Below, in pieces: positions 34,579-43,284 of a stretch of DNA of 64,000 bases. Source of the DNA: Polyangium fumosum (lineage in GTDB: Bacteria > Myxococcota_A > Polyangia > Polyangiales > Polyangiaceae); NCBI RefSeq assembly GCF_005144585.1, contig NZ_SSMQ01000001.1, positions 372,001 through 436,000 of the forward strand. The letters run 5' to 3'. Made by a program: the position numbers and the translations under genes. Position 1 is the first letter of the stretch; the number at the start of each line of letters is the position of its first letter. The notes beneath the pieces are model-generated. The model saw nothing but the letters and a program-made list of their open reading frames with translations, had not been told where the DNA came from and ran no database searches.

Positions 34579-36201
34579 TCACGAAGTGGGCGGGGATTTG
34601 CCGAGTTCCTGGTCGCGTTGCGCTTCGACCTCGGCGGCTTCGAGGTGGCGACCCTGGGAGCGGAGGGCTTTGGCGAGTTCGGTCCAGAGGTCTTTGCGAA
34701 CCTGGGGGTCGAGCTCGATAACCTCGGTGCCTCGCACGAAGGCGAGCAGGGCTTCGCGGGACGTGAGGCCGAGGAATTGAGATTCGAGCTTTCCCTCGAT
34801 GGGGAGCCCGAGGACTCTGCGAAGGAAGACTTCGGCATCCGCGGCGCGGCCGGTCTGGTTGAGCATTTGGGCGAACCCGCGAACGCCGTCGAGCCATCGA
34901 AGTTGTTGGACCTGCTTCATCACCCAGCTCGCGCCTTCCATCGCGTCATGGTTGGCCGAGTGCTTCTTCAGCGTCAGCGCCTGCCCCGCCCACGCCTGCG
35001 CGATGTCCAAGTGTGCATGCTCGTATGCGAGCTTTGAGAGTTCGCTCCAGCGCTCCGCTGTCCGTTGGCCTCGGCCGAGGAGAAATTCGATCCGGGGTGC
35101 GTGACCTTGGAGCAGAGGAGATTCGCCGTCGTCATCCAATTCAAGCCATCTCTCGGCCTCTCGGGTGGGGCGGCGCGACCATCGCCATAGGCCGATACGT
35201 TTGCCGAGGTAGCGCTGGACGGGCGGAGGAATGAAAAGACCCTGAATCGGATTACGCGCGAGGCCCGCGCTCAGAATTTTCTCACAAAGCCCCGCACCCG
35301 GATCCGCAGAGCGTAACATGGATGCGAGGAGTCCCTCCTCGGGATAGTCCCTCTGTAGGAGCTCGATGAGGTATCGGATGACCATCCCCTCCAGCCCGGA
35401 GACCGCTGCGAGCCTTCCCGGGTGCCTGGCGCCCGCGTCTGCGAGGCATTCCATCGCGCTTTGGAGATGAATCCAAACATCATCGGAGATGTTCCAGTAG
35501 CGATCTTCATAGAAGTGCGGGACGAGCAGGATCGCCCTGGTCTTGCGCCGTGCTTGCGCGAGCGCCCAACGGAACCGCTCGACTTGCGAGGAACTCACGG
35601 TGTCGCAAGCGACCCAAGCCCGGCCCGCCGTCGTGATGTCGTACACGATCCTGGCATAATGATTATTGGCATTGATCCACCGGATCGCTCGTCCCGGCAA
35701 AGCCTCTCGAAAGGTCCGCTCGACCCGCTCGATCCGCGCCTGCCGATCGCTCGTGTACTCATCCCCATAAACAAACAAAATCCCCGGCGCCCGACACCGA
35801 AGCGCCTGCCGGATCCCGAACACGGCATGCTCCGCCACGCCCGGCGGACACTCGTGCCGCTGCGCGATCCAATCGTAAAAATCCGGCGCCTCCCGGGCGA
35901 GCACCTCCGTCACCTCGCGCCGGCAGAAGAGCACGACCTTCAGCAATTTTCGCGCGAACACCGGCCGGTTGATGTTGAGCCACCCCGCGTCCTCCCCCTC
36001 GAGGACAAGCACCACGACCGAGCCGTCGGGCAGATCGACGAGCCCGCTCGGCTTCGCCAGCACTTCGAGATCGGGATGATCCGCGAGCAGCGCGCGCACG
36101 AGCCCGCCGAGCCGCTCAAGGACCGCGTCGTCCACCAGGATGAGGACGCCTCGCGGGCTCAGCCGAAGGCCCTGGCGGATCTCTGCGATCCAGTCGCTCA
36201 C
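34579..36201 (-). CDS. Unrecognised protein coupled to a P-loop NTPase gene
   Basis: No known family was recognised in this 540-residue product. The N-terminal part (about 1-110) alternates strands and helices (GVLILVDDAVLERLGG, SVVVLVLEG, LKVVLFCRREVTEVLA), like a Rossmann-type or TIR-like alpha/beta domain. The middle part includes GILFVYGDEYTSDRQ and AILLVPHFYEDRYW, again strand-rich. The C-terminal 150 residues are helical and TPR-like (AYEHAHLDIAQAWAGQALTL). There is no signal peptide. I start at the GTG at 36201 because it overlaps the stop of the NTPase gene by four bases (GTGA); an ATG 45 bases upstream would overlap more. Cotranslation points to a shared complex, perhaps an effector whose activity the NTPase controls. 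Confidence 0.8.
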   Translation of the reverse strand: MSDWIAEIRQGLRLSPRGVLILVDDAVLERLGGLVRALLADHPDLEVLAKPSGLVDLPDGSVVVLVLEGEDAGWLNINRPVFARKLLKVVLFCRREVTEVLAREAPDFYDWIAQRHECPPGVAEHAVFGIRQALRCRAPGILFVYGDEYTSDRQARIERVERTFREALPGRAIRWINANNHYARIVYDITTAGRAWVACDTVSSSQVERFRWALAQARRKTRAILLVPHFYEDRYWNISDDVWIHLQSAMECLADAGARHPGRLAAVSGLEGMVIRYLIELLQRDYPEEGLLASMLRSADPGAGLCEKILSAGLARNPIQGLFIPPPVQRYLGKRIGLWRWSRRPTREAERWLELDDDGESPLLQGHAPRIEFLLGRGQRTAERWSELSKLAYEHAHLDIAQAWAGQALTLKKHSANHDAMEGASWVMKQVQQLRWLDGVRGFAQMLNQTGRAADAEVFLRRVLGLPIEGKLESQFLGLTSREALLAFVRGTEVIELDPQVRKDLWTELAKALRSQGRHLEAAEVEAQRDQELGKSPPTS

Positions 36202-37529
36202 AATTTGATCATGTGGCGGAGGAGGAGCGGATGCGGGAAATACCACTCCGAGTCGTTCGGGTACGGCAAGAGCGTCCCGTAGCTGAGGAGCTCCTGCGCC
36301 AGCGGGCCCTGGGGGAGCCGATGATCCGGGTCCCGCGCGATCTCCTCCAGGGTCTGGATGTGGCCCTTGTGCAGCCCCGTCTCCCGCTTGCGCCGGAACT
36401 CGTCGAGCACACGCTTCACGAGGTCGTCCGTCGCTTGCGGGAGGTCATTCAGCGAGGCGAGCCCGGCGATGCGGAAGATGAATGCGACGAACTCCCGCGC
36501 CCGCCCGCCCGAATAGTAAGCGAGCTCGTCGATCTGCTCCGCCGTGAAGAGCGCGGGCCCGCCCGGCAAGTCGGACACGCGCCTCGCATAAAGTTCGCGG
36601 AAGAACTCGATGCCGGGCCCCCTTTGCTTGGGCTTGGACTTCAGGAGGACCGGCTCGTTGACGAGCGAGGGGACGTCGTGAAACCCCCGGATCGACGCCG
36701 TCGCCGGGTGGTGCCGCAGCGCGAACGGCCCGCAGATCACGAGGGGGCATGCGAGCTGGGAGATGAGCACCGAATCGATGAACAGCGCCTTCGCGCGGTC
36801 GAAGTCGCGGATCCGATCGAGCCCGTCGATGATAAAGAGAATGCGTGACCCCCGCTGCTGTACCAGGCCGATCAGCGTGTTGACGCAATCGAGCAGGGCC
36901 TGGACATCGGACTCCTGGTCGGCGAGCGCTTCCCGCGTCTTGCCAAAAGGCGCCGTCCATTTCACGGCCTCGGCGCCAGCCTTGAGGAGCTGGAGCCCCG
37001 CGCCCACGGCCCCGGGCGCCCCCGTGGCGGCCGAGGAGGCCAGCACGACCATCGATTTCGCGAGGGAGCCGATGTCGATCTGTGGCGGCGTATCCGGGTT
37101 CGTCCGCTTCGCGAGCGTGGCCCAGCGGTTCGCCAGGTCCTCGCGGTGCTTCTTGGGGAGCTCGAAGTCGAGCCGCTCCTCGGCCGCGCGAAGGAGCGCG
37201 ACGCCCATGAGGAAACAAACCTCCCACGGGCTCACGCGTTCGATCGCCTGCGCGTCGTGCACGACGTCGGCGCAATGGCGCTCGAGGTCGACGAAGACCA
37301 CGAACTCCTTGCCCGACCGCTCCTCCGCGATGCGCTGGAGCTCCGTGGTCTTGCCCGTCCCGATCGTGCCTGTCACGAGCAGCCGCGGGACGCCGCGGGC
37401 GATCTCCAGCCACTCGCAGACCATCCGCGCAGGGCTCCGGCTCCGCGGCGCGCGCCACGCGGGGTTTCGTGGCGAAAGCTCCGGATCGAAACGATCGATC
37501 ACCGCGAGCCAGGTTTCACGTCGAGACAT
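36198..37529 (-). CDS. P-loop (AAA/STAND-like) NTPase
   Basis: A 443-residue ATPase with Walker A VTGTIGTGKTTEL (residues 52-64) and Walker B ILFIIDGLDRI (about 228-238). The conserved Leu-Asp after the hydrophobic strand and the HHPATASIRGF downstream region are compatible with an AAA/STAND ATPase. A hydrophobic, Gly/Ala-rich segment near 150-185 (VVLASSAATGAPGAVGAGLQLL) could insert into membranes or form a switch helix. The helical C-terminal third resembles a winged-helix or arm region. The start is the ATG of MSRRETWL. It overlaps the downstream partner gene by four bases. Family-based guess: it assembles or changes state upon a signal and regulates its partner, as in STAND-type conflict systems. 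Confidence 0.88.
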   Translation of the reverse strand: MSRRETWLAVIDRFDPELSPRNPAWRAPRSRSPARMVCEWLEIARGVPRLLVTGTIGTGKTTELQRIAEERSGKEFVVFVDLERHCADVVHDAQAIERVSPWEVCFLMGVALLRAAEERLDFELPKKHREDLANRWATLAKRTNPDTPPQIDIGSLAKSMVVLASSAATGAPGAVGAGLQLLKAGAEAVKWTAPFGKTREALADQESDVQALLDCVNTLIGLVQQRGSRILFIIDGLDRIRDFDRAKALFIDSVLISQLACPLVICGPFALRHHPATASIRGFHDVPSLVNEPVLLKSKPKQRGPGIEFFRELYARRVSDLPGGPALFTAEQIDELAYYSGGRAREFVAFIFRIAGLASLNDLPQATDDLVKRVLDEFRRKRETGLHKGHIQTLEEIARDPDHRLPQGPLAQELLSYGTLLPYPNDSEWYFPHPLLLRHMIKL

Positions 37530-37672
37530 GCGTCGAGAGATCCTCCGACGCGGACTTCTGCACGAAGGCCCCGAGGGCGTCAAGCAAGCGACAGAGCACG
37601 CTCGGCCTTCGCATCCGCCCGCAACTCGTGCCATGCTCGCGCCGCTCCGTCCCTGGCGCCCCCACGTCCCGA

Positions 37673-38761
37673 ATGCTCCACACGATCCGTTACGGCAGGC
37701 TCTTCGACGATTTCGTTCCCGGGTCGATCTACGCGCATCCCTGGGAAGTGACGGTCGACGAAGGCATGCTCGCCTTCTTCGCCGCCTCCTTCCAGGACGC
37801 GATGCCGACCTACGCGAGCCGGCGCGCGGCGGAGGAGCTCGGCCTCCGCGACAGGCCCGTCCACCCGCTCTTGCTGCTCAACCTCGGCCTTTCCTTCAGC
37901 GTGCACGACGTGAGCGAGCAGGCGATCGCCCACCTCGCGTACATGGATGTGCGCTTTCCGAACGCCTGTTACCCGGGCGATACCGTGGTCGCCGCGTCGC
38001 GGGTCATCGCCACGCGGCCCGTCTCGACCGGCGACAAAGGCGTGGTCCACGTGCGCACCGAGGTCTCGAACCAGGACGGCGAGGTCGTCTGTTCGTTTGA
38101 ACGCAAAGTGCTCGTGCGCGTGGGCAAGGTGGCCGGGCGGGCCGCGATCGTCCCGCAAAGCCCGGTCGACGAGCGCGCCGCCGTGTCGCCCAAGCTCCGC
38201 GCGCCCGCCGCGCTCCTCGGGGATCTGCCGGCGCCGCGCCGGGCGGTGTTTCCCACGTTCTGGGACGATTTCGAGGTCGGCGACGTGTTCGCGCACGAGG
38301 GCGGACGCACCGTGAGCGAGGCCGAGCACATGCAGCTCACGACGCTCTTTCGGAACTCGCATCCGATGCACGTGGACGAGCGGTATTGCCAGAAAAGCTC
38401 GTTCGCCAAGACGCGCGTCGTCTTCGGTGGCCTCGTGCTCGCCTGGGTGCTCTCGTTGTCGAGCCGCGACACCGCGGGCAATGCCGTGTGGGACCTCGGC
38501 CTCGACGACGGCGCGCACCCGAGCGGCGTGCTCGCCGGCGATACGCTCTACGCCGCGTCGTCGGTCGTCGCGAAGGAAGAACGCGGCAAGGACACGGGGG
38601 TCGTGGTCCTGCGCGTGATCGGGCTCAAGAACACGCCGGCGCGGATCCTGCTCGAGCGCGGCGCGGATCTGTTTTCGCCCGAGCTCGGCAAGACGGCCGG
38701 CCGCGTGCCCGAGAAGGCCGTCGAGATCACCCGCACGCTCCTCGTGCGGCGTCGCACGTGA
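37673..38761 (+). CDS. Double-hotdog MaoC-type dehydratase, mesaconyl-CoA hydratase-like
   Basis: This 362-residue protein has two MaoC hotdog repeats. The first half shows FDDFVPGSIYAHPWEVT and RFPNACYPGDTV; the second, FWDDFEVGDVFAHEGGRTVSEAEHMQLTTLFRN (split here by a turn) and VVFGGLVLAWVLSLS. This layout and the EAEHMQ and YPGDT landmarks resemble the two-domain mesaconyl-CoA hydratase of the ethylmalonyl-CoA pathway. It would interconvert mesaconyl-C1-CoA and beta-methylmalyl-CoA. The next gene, 31 bases on, is a methylmalonyl-CoA epimerase, which acts in the same pathway, so the assignment gains support. No crotonyl-CoA carboxylase/reductase gene is in the window. It could instead be another enoyl-CoA hydratase. 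Confidence 0.78.
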   Translation: MLHTIRYGRLFDDFVPGSIYAHPWEVTVDEGMLAFFAASFQDAMPTYASRRAAEELGLRDRPVHPLLLLNLGLSFSVHDVSEQAIAHLAYMDVRFPNACYPGDTVVAASRVIATRPVSTGDKGVVHVRTEVSNQDGEVVCSFERKVLVRVGKVAGRAAIVPQSPVDERAAVSPKLRAPAALLGDLPAPRRAVFPTFWDDFEVGDVFAHEGGRTVSEAEHMQLTTLFRNSHPMHVDERYCQKSSFAKTRVVFGGLVLAWVLSLSSRDTAGNAVWDLGLDDGAHPSGVLAGDTLYAASSVVAKEERGKDTGVVVLRVIGLKNTPARILLERGADLFSPELGKTAGRVPEKAVEITRTLLVRRRT

Positions 38762-38792
38762 ATTGCATTCATTCACCGGCCCGGAGAGCATC

Positions 38793-39206
38793 ATGATCAA
38801 GATCAAGCGCATCGATCACGTCGCCATCGCCGTCGACAACATCGATCACGCGCTCGTGAAGTGGCAGCAGGCGCTCGGCCTCGAGCCCACCGTGCGGGAG
38901 CTCGTCTCCTCGCAGAAGACCGAAGCCGTGCTGCTGCCCGTGGGCGAAAGCAACGTCGAGCTCATCGAGCCGAAGGGCAACGAGGGGCTCCAGAAGTTTC
39001 TGGAGAAGCGCGGCCCCGGCCTGCACCACATCGCCGTCGAGGTCGAGGGCATCGAGGCCGCGCTCGCGTTCTTGAAATCGCTCCACGTCCCGCTGATCGA
39101 CGAGACCCCGCGCATCGGCGCGCGCGGGCACAAGGTGGCGTTCGTGCACCCGCGCGCGACGGGCGGCGTGCTCGTCGAGCTCGTCGAGCCCGAGGCGTCG
39201 CATTGA
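38793..39206 (+). CDS. mce: Methylmalonyl-CoA epimerase
   Basis: A 137-residue protein of the vicinal-oxygen-chelate fold. IKRIDHVAIAVDNID supplies the first metal His, NVELIEP a strand, GLHHIAVEVEGI the second His and GGVLVELVEP the C-terminal Glu, matching the known metal ligands. The enzyme epimerises (2R)- and (2S)-methylmalonyl-CoA, linking propionyl-CoA carboxylation to the mutase and hence succinyl-CoA. The length is normal. It sits between a MaoC-type hydratase and a cupin, 31 and 10 bases apart, and the three are likely cotranscribed. It may also accept ethylmalonyl-CoA, as shown for some relatives in the ethylmalonyl-CoA pathway. Confidence 0.92.
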   Translation: MIKIKRIDHVAIAVDNIDHALVKWQQALGLEPTVRELVSSQKTEAVLLPVGESNVELIEPKGNEGLQKFLEKRGPGLHHIAVEVEGIEAALAFLKSLHVPLIDETPRIGARGHKVAFVHPRATGGVLVELVEPEASH

Positions 39207-39216
39207 CGAGCACGCC

Positions 39217-39531
39217 ATGACGATCACCCCGATCCGGCTCGGCGACGCGCTCCGCGGCGAGGGCGATCGCGAGGTCCGCACCGTCCTCGCCGACGAGCGC
39301 CGCAAGCTCGTGCTCATCGCGCTGCGCGAGGGCGCGGTGCTCGCGGCGCACCACGCGATCCACCCGATCACCATCCATTGCCTCGAAGGCCAGGGCGAGC
39401 TCCGCGTGGGCGAGGAGGTGTTCCCGATGTCGCCGGGCGTCGTCGTGCCGCTCGACGCCCACGTCGTGCACGAGGTGGAAGGAAAACCCGCGCTCGTGCT
39501 GCTCGTGACGATGTTCCGCGACAAGAAGTGA
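39217..39531 (+). CDS. Small cupin-fold protein
   Basis: A 104-residue single-domain cupin. The motif segment HHAIHPITIHCLEGQGELRVG carries the first cupin motif, and PLDAHVVHEVEGK carries the second. Histidines at the expected positions (HPITIH, AHVVHEV) suggest a metal site, but the Glu usual in cupin motif 1 is not evident. It may be an enzyme or a sugar/acyl-binding accessory. It starts 10 bases after the epimerase gene and is likely in the same transcript. A strong stem-loop terminator follows. No specific function can be assigned. Confidence 0.78.
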   Translation: MTITPIRLGDALRGEGDREVRTVLADERRKLVLIALREGAVLAAHHAIHPITIHCLEGQGELRVGEEVFPMSPGVVVPLDAHVVHEVEGKPALVLLVTMFRDKK

Positions 39532-39540
39532 GGTCGCCGC

Positions 39541-39574
39541 GTTCGTCGGGGCTGATCGAATTGCCCGGACGAAC
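39541..39574. terminator. Stem-loop between convergent genes
   Basis: GTTCGTC pairs with GACGAAC and, after one G-G mismatch, GGGC pairs with GCCC, leaving a 10-base loop TGATCGAATT. It lies 10 bases after the cupin stop and 35 bases before the end of the convergent minus-strand gene, so it probably terminates the epimerase transcript and could also act on the opposite strand. Confidence 0.6.
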
Positions 39575-39608
39575 AGCGCGTTTGTCCCGCCCTACGATTG
39601 TCGTCCGG

Positions 39609-40037
39609 CTACTTGCGCCTCTCGGCGGCGGCGACGGCGGCGACCACCTCCGAAAAATCCCACTTGTCGGTCGCGGCGTCCGCGCTGCTCGGCGGCGGCG
39701 GCGGGAACGCGCTCTTCCGGGCGACGGCGGCGAGGAGCTGCCCGAGCGTCACCTCGGCCTCGCGGGGGCTGCCCGCGACCCCGAGCTTCGCGCCCACGTC
39801 CTTCGCCACCATGTCGAATGCCTCGGGGTCGAAGTCGTAGAGCTCGGCGTCCACGAGGAGCACGAGCGGCCGATACTGCGCCGAGTCGCTGCGCAGATCG
39901 AGCAGGTTCGACTCGCGCAGGCCCACGCCGGAGGGCTCGAGCACCACGCCCGCCCGCGTGAGGGTGTCAGGCGGCAGACCCACGGCGAGGACCGTCGGGG
40001 CATGGAAGCTCACGGGGGTCGGGCGATCGAAGGCCAT
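39609..40037 (-). CDS. Hypothetical protein with receiver-like alpha/beta N-terminus
   Basis: The function of this 142-residue protein is unknown. Strand-helix alternation (VLAVGLPPDTLTRAGVVLEPSG, LVLLVDAELYDFDPEAF) recalls a response-regulator receiver or similar flavodoxin-like fold, but the invariant acidic pocket and phosphoacceptor Asp cannot be confirmed by eye. The last 40 residues are Pro/Ala/Lys-rich and end in a helix. It starts at an ATG facing the divergent quinone oxidoreductase gene, with a 107-base gap between the two. It might be a pseudo-receiver adaptor, as is common in myxobacteria. Confidence 0.65.
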   Translation of the reverse strand: MAFDRPTPVSFHAPTVLAVGLPPDTLTRAGVVLEPSGVGLRESNLLDLRSDSAQYRPLVLLVDAELYDFDPEAFDMVAKDVGAKLGVAGSPREAEVTLGQLLAAVARKSAFPPPPPSSADAATDKWDFSEVVAAVAAAERRK

Positions 40038-40102
40038 GGCTCCCCCGCAATACCAGAATCCGATCGGCTTTGGAATGTGGCCGCTCGTTCTCGGCCACCC
40101 AT

Positions 40103-40123
40103 CGAGCCCTTGACGCTCGGGGC
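40103..40123. repeat. Intergenic stem-loop, copy 2 of a dispersed motif
   Basis: CGAGC pairs with GCTCG around CCTTGAC, followed by GGGGC. The element closely matches the sequence at 13054-13074 upstream of the radical SAM gene. Just before it, at 40077-40098, a second inverted repeat (GTGGCCG / CGGCCAC, 8-base loop) is present. Both lie in the divergent region ahead of the quinone oxidoreductase gene and could influence its expression. Confidence 0.4.
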
Positions 40124-40144
40124 CACCTCGGCGAATTGCACCGC

Positions 40145-41113
40145 ATGCGCGCCATCGCCGTTTCCACGCCGGGCGGCCGGGAGGTTCTCTCCCTCGCCGA
40201 GATCGACACCCCCACCCCAGGACCAGGTCAAGTGCGCGTCCGCGTCGAGGCCGCGGGCGTAAACTACATTGACGTCTATCAGCGCACCGGTCTCTACAAG
40301 ATGCCCCTTCCTGGGCGGATCGGCCTCGAAGGCGCCGGTGTGGTCGAGCTCGTGGGCCCCGACGTCACGTCGCTCGTGCCCGGCCAGCGCGTCGCCTGGT
40401 CGAGCGTGCCCGGCTCCTATGCGAGCCACGTGATCGCACCCGCGGACAAGCTCGTCGTCGTGCCCGACGGCGTCGACACGAAGACGGCCGCGGCCGTGAT
40501 GCTGCAAGGCATGACCGCGCAATACCTCGTGACCTCGACGTACGCGCTCGGCCCGGGCGATACGTGCATCGTGCACGCGGCCGCGGGCGGCGTGGGCCTG
40601 CTTTTGTGCCAGCTCGCCGATCACGCGGGCGCATTCGTGTTCGGCACGGTCTCGACCGCGGAGAAGGCCGCTCTCGCGCGCGCCGCGGGCGCCGACGAGG
40701 TGATCCTTTACCGCGAGGTCGATTTCGCCGCAGAAGCCCGGCGTCACACGGATGGCGCGGGCGTCGACGTCGTGTACGACTCCGTCGGCAAAGACACCTT
40801 CGATCGCAGCCTGCTGGCGCTCAAGCGGCGCGGCATGCTCGTGCTTTACGGGCAATCGAGCGGCATGGTCCCGCCCTTCGATCCGACGCGCCTCTCCACG
40901 GCGGGTTCGGTGTTCCTGACGCGGCCGAGCCTCAACGACTATACGGCCACGCGCGAGGAGCTCGCTTCTCGCGCCGCGCAGCTCTTCGCGCGGATCGTCG
41001 AGGGCGTGCTTTCCGTCCGCATCCATGCCGAGCTTCCGCTCGCGGACGCCGCCGAGGCCCACCGCCGCCTCGAAGGCCGCGAGACGACGGGCAAGCTCCT
41101 CTTGATCCCGTAG
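40145..41113 (+). CDS. Zinc-independent NADPH:quinone oxidoreductase
   Basis: This medium-chain dehydrogenase (322 residues) has the N-terminal GroES-like part (PGPGQVRVRVEAAGVNYIDVYQRTG split over turns, then GRIGLEGAGVV) and a Rossmann NADPH-binding segment, IVHAAAGGVGLLLCQLA. No zinc ligands are seen, which fits quinone oxidoreductases of the QOR type (qorA-like), which reduce quinones or enones with NADPH. The gene is divergent from a hypothetical protein. hutU follows 45 bases downstream on the same strand. A crotonyl-CoA reductase role is excluded by size and by the lack of the carboxylase features. The physiological substrate is not known. Confidence 0.88.
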   Translation: MRAIAVSTPGGREVLSLAEIDTPTPGPGQVRVRVEAAGVNYIDVYQRTGLYKMPLPGRIGLEGAGVVELVGPDVTSLVPGQRVAWSSVPGSYASHVIAPADKLVVVPDGVDTKTAAAVMLQGMTAQYLVTSTYALGPGDTCIVHAAAGGVGLLLCQLADHAGAFVFGTVSTAEKAALARAAGADEVILYREVDFAAEARRHTDGAGVDVVYDSVGKDTFDRSLLALKRRGMLVLYGQSSGMVPPFDPTRLSTAGSVFLTRPSLNDYTATREELASRAAQLFARIVEGVLSVRIHAELPLADAAEAHRRLEGRETTGKLLLIP

Positions 41114-41158
41114 CGCCGAGCGGTCCCCATTCTCCGGCTGTCGTGGTAAAGCGGGGGC

Positions 41159-42838
41159 ATGTCGACCCGCCAATCAGGTCCCCGTCCGGTCCGCGCGCCC
41201 CGCGGTTCCACCCTTTCTTGCAAGGGCTGGGTGCAGGAGGCCGCGCTGCGCATGCTGCACAACAACCTCGACGCCGAGGTCGCAGAGCGGCCGGACGATC
41301 TCGTCGTGTACGGCGGCACGGGCAAGGCGGCGCGCTCGTGGGAGGCGTTCGATGTCCTCGCGCGCGAGCTTCGGGATCTCGCGGACGACGAGACGCTCCT
41401 CGTGCAGTCGGGCAAGGCCGTGGGTCGGTTTCGCACACATCCGGACGCGCCGCGCGTGCTCATCGCGAACTCGAACCTCGTCGGCCGCTGGGCGAACTGG
41501 GACGAGTTCCGCAAGCTCGAGCAGCTCGGCCTGACGATGTACGGCCAGATGACGGCGGGCTCGTGGATCTACATCGGCACGCAGGGCATCTTGCAGGGCA
41601 CGTACGAGACGTTTGTCGCGGCGCGCAAGGCGCACGAGGCGCGCTCGGGCCGCGAGGGCGGGCGCTGGGTGCTCACGGCGGGGCTCGGCGGCATGGGCGG
41701 CGCGCAGCCGCTCGCCGCGACGATGGCCGGCATGTCCTGCCTCGCGGTCGAGATCGATCCGCACCGCATCGAGCGCCGCCTGGAGACGAAGTACGTCGAT
41801 CAGCGCATCGACGACCTCGGCAAGGCGCTCGCCGCGATCGAGGCGGCCGTCGAGAAGAACCAGCCCACGTCGATCGCGATCTGCGCGAACGCGGCCGACA
41901 TCTTCCCCGAGCTCGTGCGGCGCGGCGTGGTGCCGGACCTCGTCACCGAGCAGACGGCCGCGCACGATCCGCTGATCGGCTACATCCCCGACGGCCTCTC
42001 GCTCGCGGAGGCGGCCGCGCTCCGGGCCTCGAACCCGAAGGAGTACGTGACGCGGGCGAAGCGCTCCATGCGGATCGAAGTCGAGGCCATGCTGGAGATG
42101 GCGCAATGCGGGTCGGAGGTCTTCGACTACGGCAACAACATCCGCACGTGTGCGCAGGAGGCCGGCTGCGAGCGCGCCTTCGACATCCCGGGCTTCGTGC
42201 CCGCGTACATCCGCGAGCTCTTTTGCCAGGGCAAGGGCCCGTTCCGCTGGGTCGCGCTCTCGGGGGATCCGGAGGACATCCTGGTCACGGACCGCGCGGT
42301 GCTCGAAGCCGTGCCGAACGACCCCGACCTCGCGCGGTGGATCAAGCTCGCCCAGGAGCGCGTCAAGTTCCAGGGTTTGCCCGCGCGCATCTGCTGGCTC
42401 GGGTATGGCGATCGCGCCAAGGTCGGCCTCGCGTTCAACGAGCTGGTTCGTCAGGGCAAAGTGAAGGCGCCGATCGTGATCGGCCGCGACCACCTCGATT
42501 GCGGGTCGGTGGCGAGCCCGTTCCGCGAGACGGAGGCCATGAAGGACGGCTCGGACGCGATTGCGGACTGGGCGATCCTGAACGCGCTGGCGACCACGGC
42601 GGGCGGCGCGTCCTGGGTGAGCTTCCACCACGGCGGCGGCGTGGGCATCGGCAATTCGCTGCACGCGGGCATGGTCATCGTCGCGGATGGAACGGACGCG
42701 GCGGCGCGGCGGCTCGAACGGGTATTGACGATCGACCCTGGAATGGGCGTGATTCGCCACGCGGACGCGGGGTACGAGACGGCGCTGCACGTCGCCGAGG
42801 AAAAGGGCGTCCGGGTGCCACACCGGGCGAGAGGCTGA
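41159..42838 (+). CDS. hutU: Urocanate hydratase (urocanase)
   Basis: The 559-residue enzyme converts urocanate to 4-imidazolone-5-propionate in histidine degradation, with tightly bound NAD. The NAD-binding signature [14 protein letters not shown] is present. FDYGNNIR and the C-terminal [19 protein letters not shown] are typical of the family and include catalytic residues. Length is normal. The start ATG comes after the expected ribosome-site distance. No hutH, hutI, hutG or hutC gene is in the window, so the rest of the pathway must be encoded elsewhere or is missing. The next gene, a STAS-like protein, starts 7 bases later and could be cotranscribed. Confidence 0.96.
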   Translation: MSTRQSGPRPVRAPRGSTLSCKGWVQEAALRMLHNNLDAEVAERPDDLVVYGGTGKAARSWEAFDVLARELRDLADDETLLVQSGKAVGRFRTHPDAPRVLIANSNLVGRWANWDEFRKLEQLGLTMYGQMTAGSWIYIGTQGILQGTYETFVAARKAHEARSGREGGRWVLTAGLGGMGGAQPLAATMAGMSCLAVEIDPHRIERRLETKYVDQRIDDLGKALAAIEAAVEKNQPTSIAICANAADIFPELVRRGVVPDLVTEQTAAHDPLIGYIPDGLSLAEAAALRASNPKEYVTRAKRSMRIEVEAMLEMAQCGSEVFDYGNNIRTCAQEAGCERAFDIPGFVPAYIRELFCQGKGPFRWVALSGDPEDILVTDRAVLEAVPNDPDLARWIKLAQERVKFQGLPARICWLGYGDRAKVGLAFNELVRQGKVKAPIVIGRDHLDCGSVASPFRETEAMKDGSDAIADWAILNALATTAGGASWVSFHHGGGVGIGNSLHAGMVIVADGTDAAARRLERVLTIDPGMGVIRHADAGYETALHVAEEKGVRVPHRARG

Positions 42839-42845
42839 GGGCGTC

Positions 42846-43271
42846 GTGAGGGCGGGGGCGCACGACATCGACATAGAAAAGCCGGATCTCGTGGTTCTTC
42901 GTATCCGCGGGGAGATCTTTCCCGCGGATGCGGAGGCCTTCGGCACGGCCATGAAGTCGCATCTCCGGGCCGGGACCGGCTTCATTCTCAGCATCGTCGA
43001 GGGCGAGATCGCGATGAGCTCGACGAGCCGGAAGGCGTTCATCGCGGCGTTGCACGGCGTGCCTCGCTTCGTCGACGCCGTCGTCGGCGCGAGCTTCGGC
43101 GCCCGTGTGCTCGCGCAGCTCGTCGCGACGGCCGCGCGCGTGCTCGCGCGGACCAGGTTCGACCTTGGCTTTTTCGACGACGAGCCGAGCGCACGGGCGT
43201 GGCTCCGCGCCCAGGGGTGTGTCGCGTGCGGGGCGACATCCGGACCTGACAGATCGTCCGGATCGTCGTAA
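42846..43271 (+). CDS. STAS/SpoIIAA-like domain protein
   Basis: This 141-residue protein starts at a GTG. Its core (about 10-110) alternates strands and helices as in STAS or SpoIIAA-like domains: LVVLRIRGEIFPADAEAF, GFILSIVEGEIAMSSTSRKAF and FDLGFFDDEPSARAWL. Such domains bind ligands or are phosphorylated in anti-anti-sigma switches; a phosphorylatable Ser aligned to SpoIIAA is not certain here. The C-terminal 20 residues contain two Cys in CVACGA and a Ser-rich tail. An inverted repeat overlaps its 3' end. It may be linked to the urocanase gene only by position. Confidence 0.6.
   Translation: MRAGAHDIDIEKPDLVVLRIRGEIFPADAEAFGTAMKSHLRAGTGFILSIVEGEIAMSSTSRKAFIAALHGVPRFVDAVVGASFGARVLAQLVATAARVLARTRFDLGFFDDEPSARAWLRAQGCVACGATSGPDRSSGSS
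43238..43263. promoter_or_regulatory. Inverted repeat upstream of the peptidase-like lipoprotein gene
   Basis: ATCCGGAC and GTCCGGAT form a perfect 8-bp inverted repeat separated by 10 bases (CTGACAGATC), 21 bases before the ATG of the prolyl-oligopeptidase-like gene and inside the last codons of the STAS-like gene. It could be an operator or a weak terminator. Arm length and symmetry are suggestive only. Confidence 0.35.
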
Positions 43272-43284
43272 CCTGCGCCCCGAC

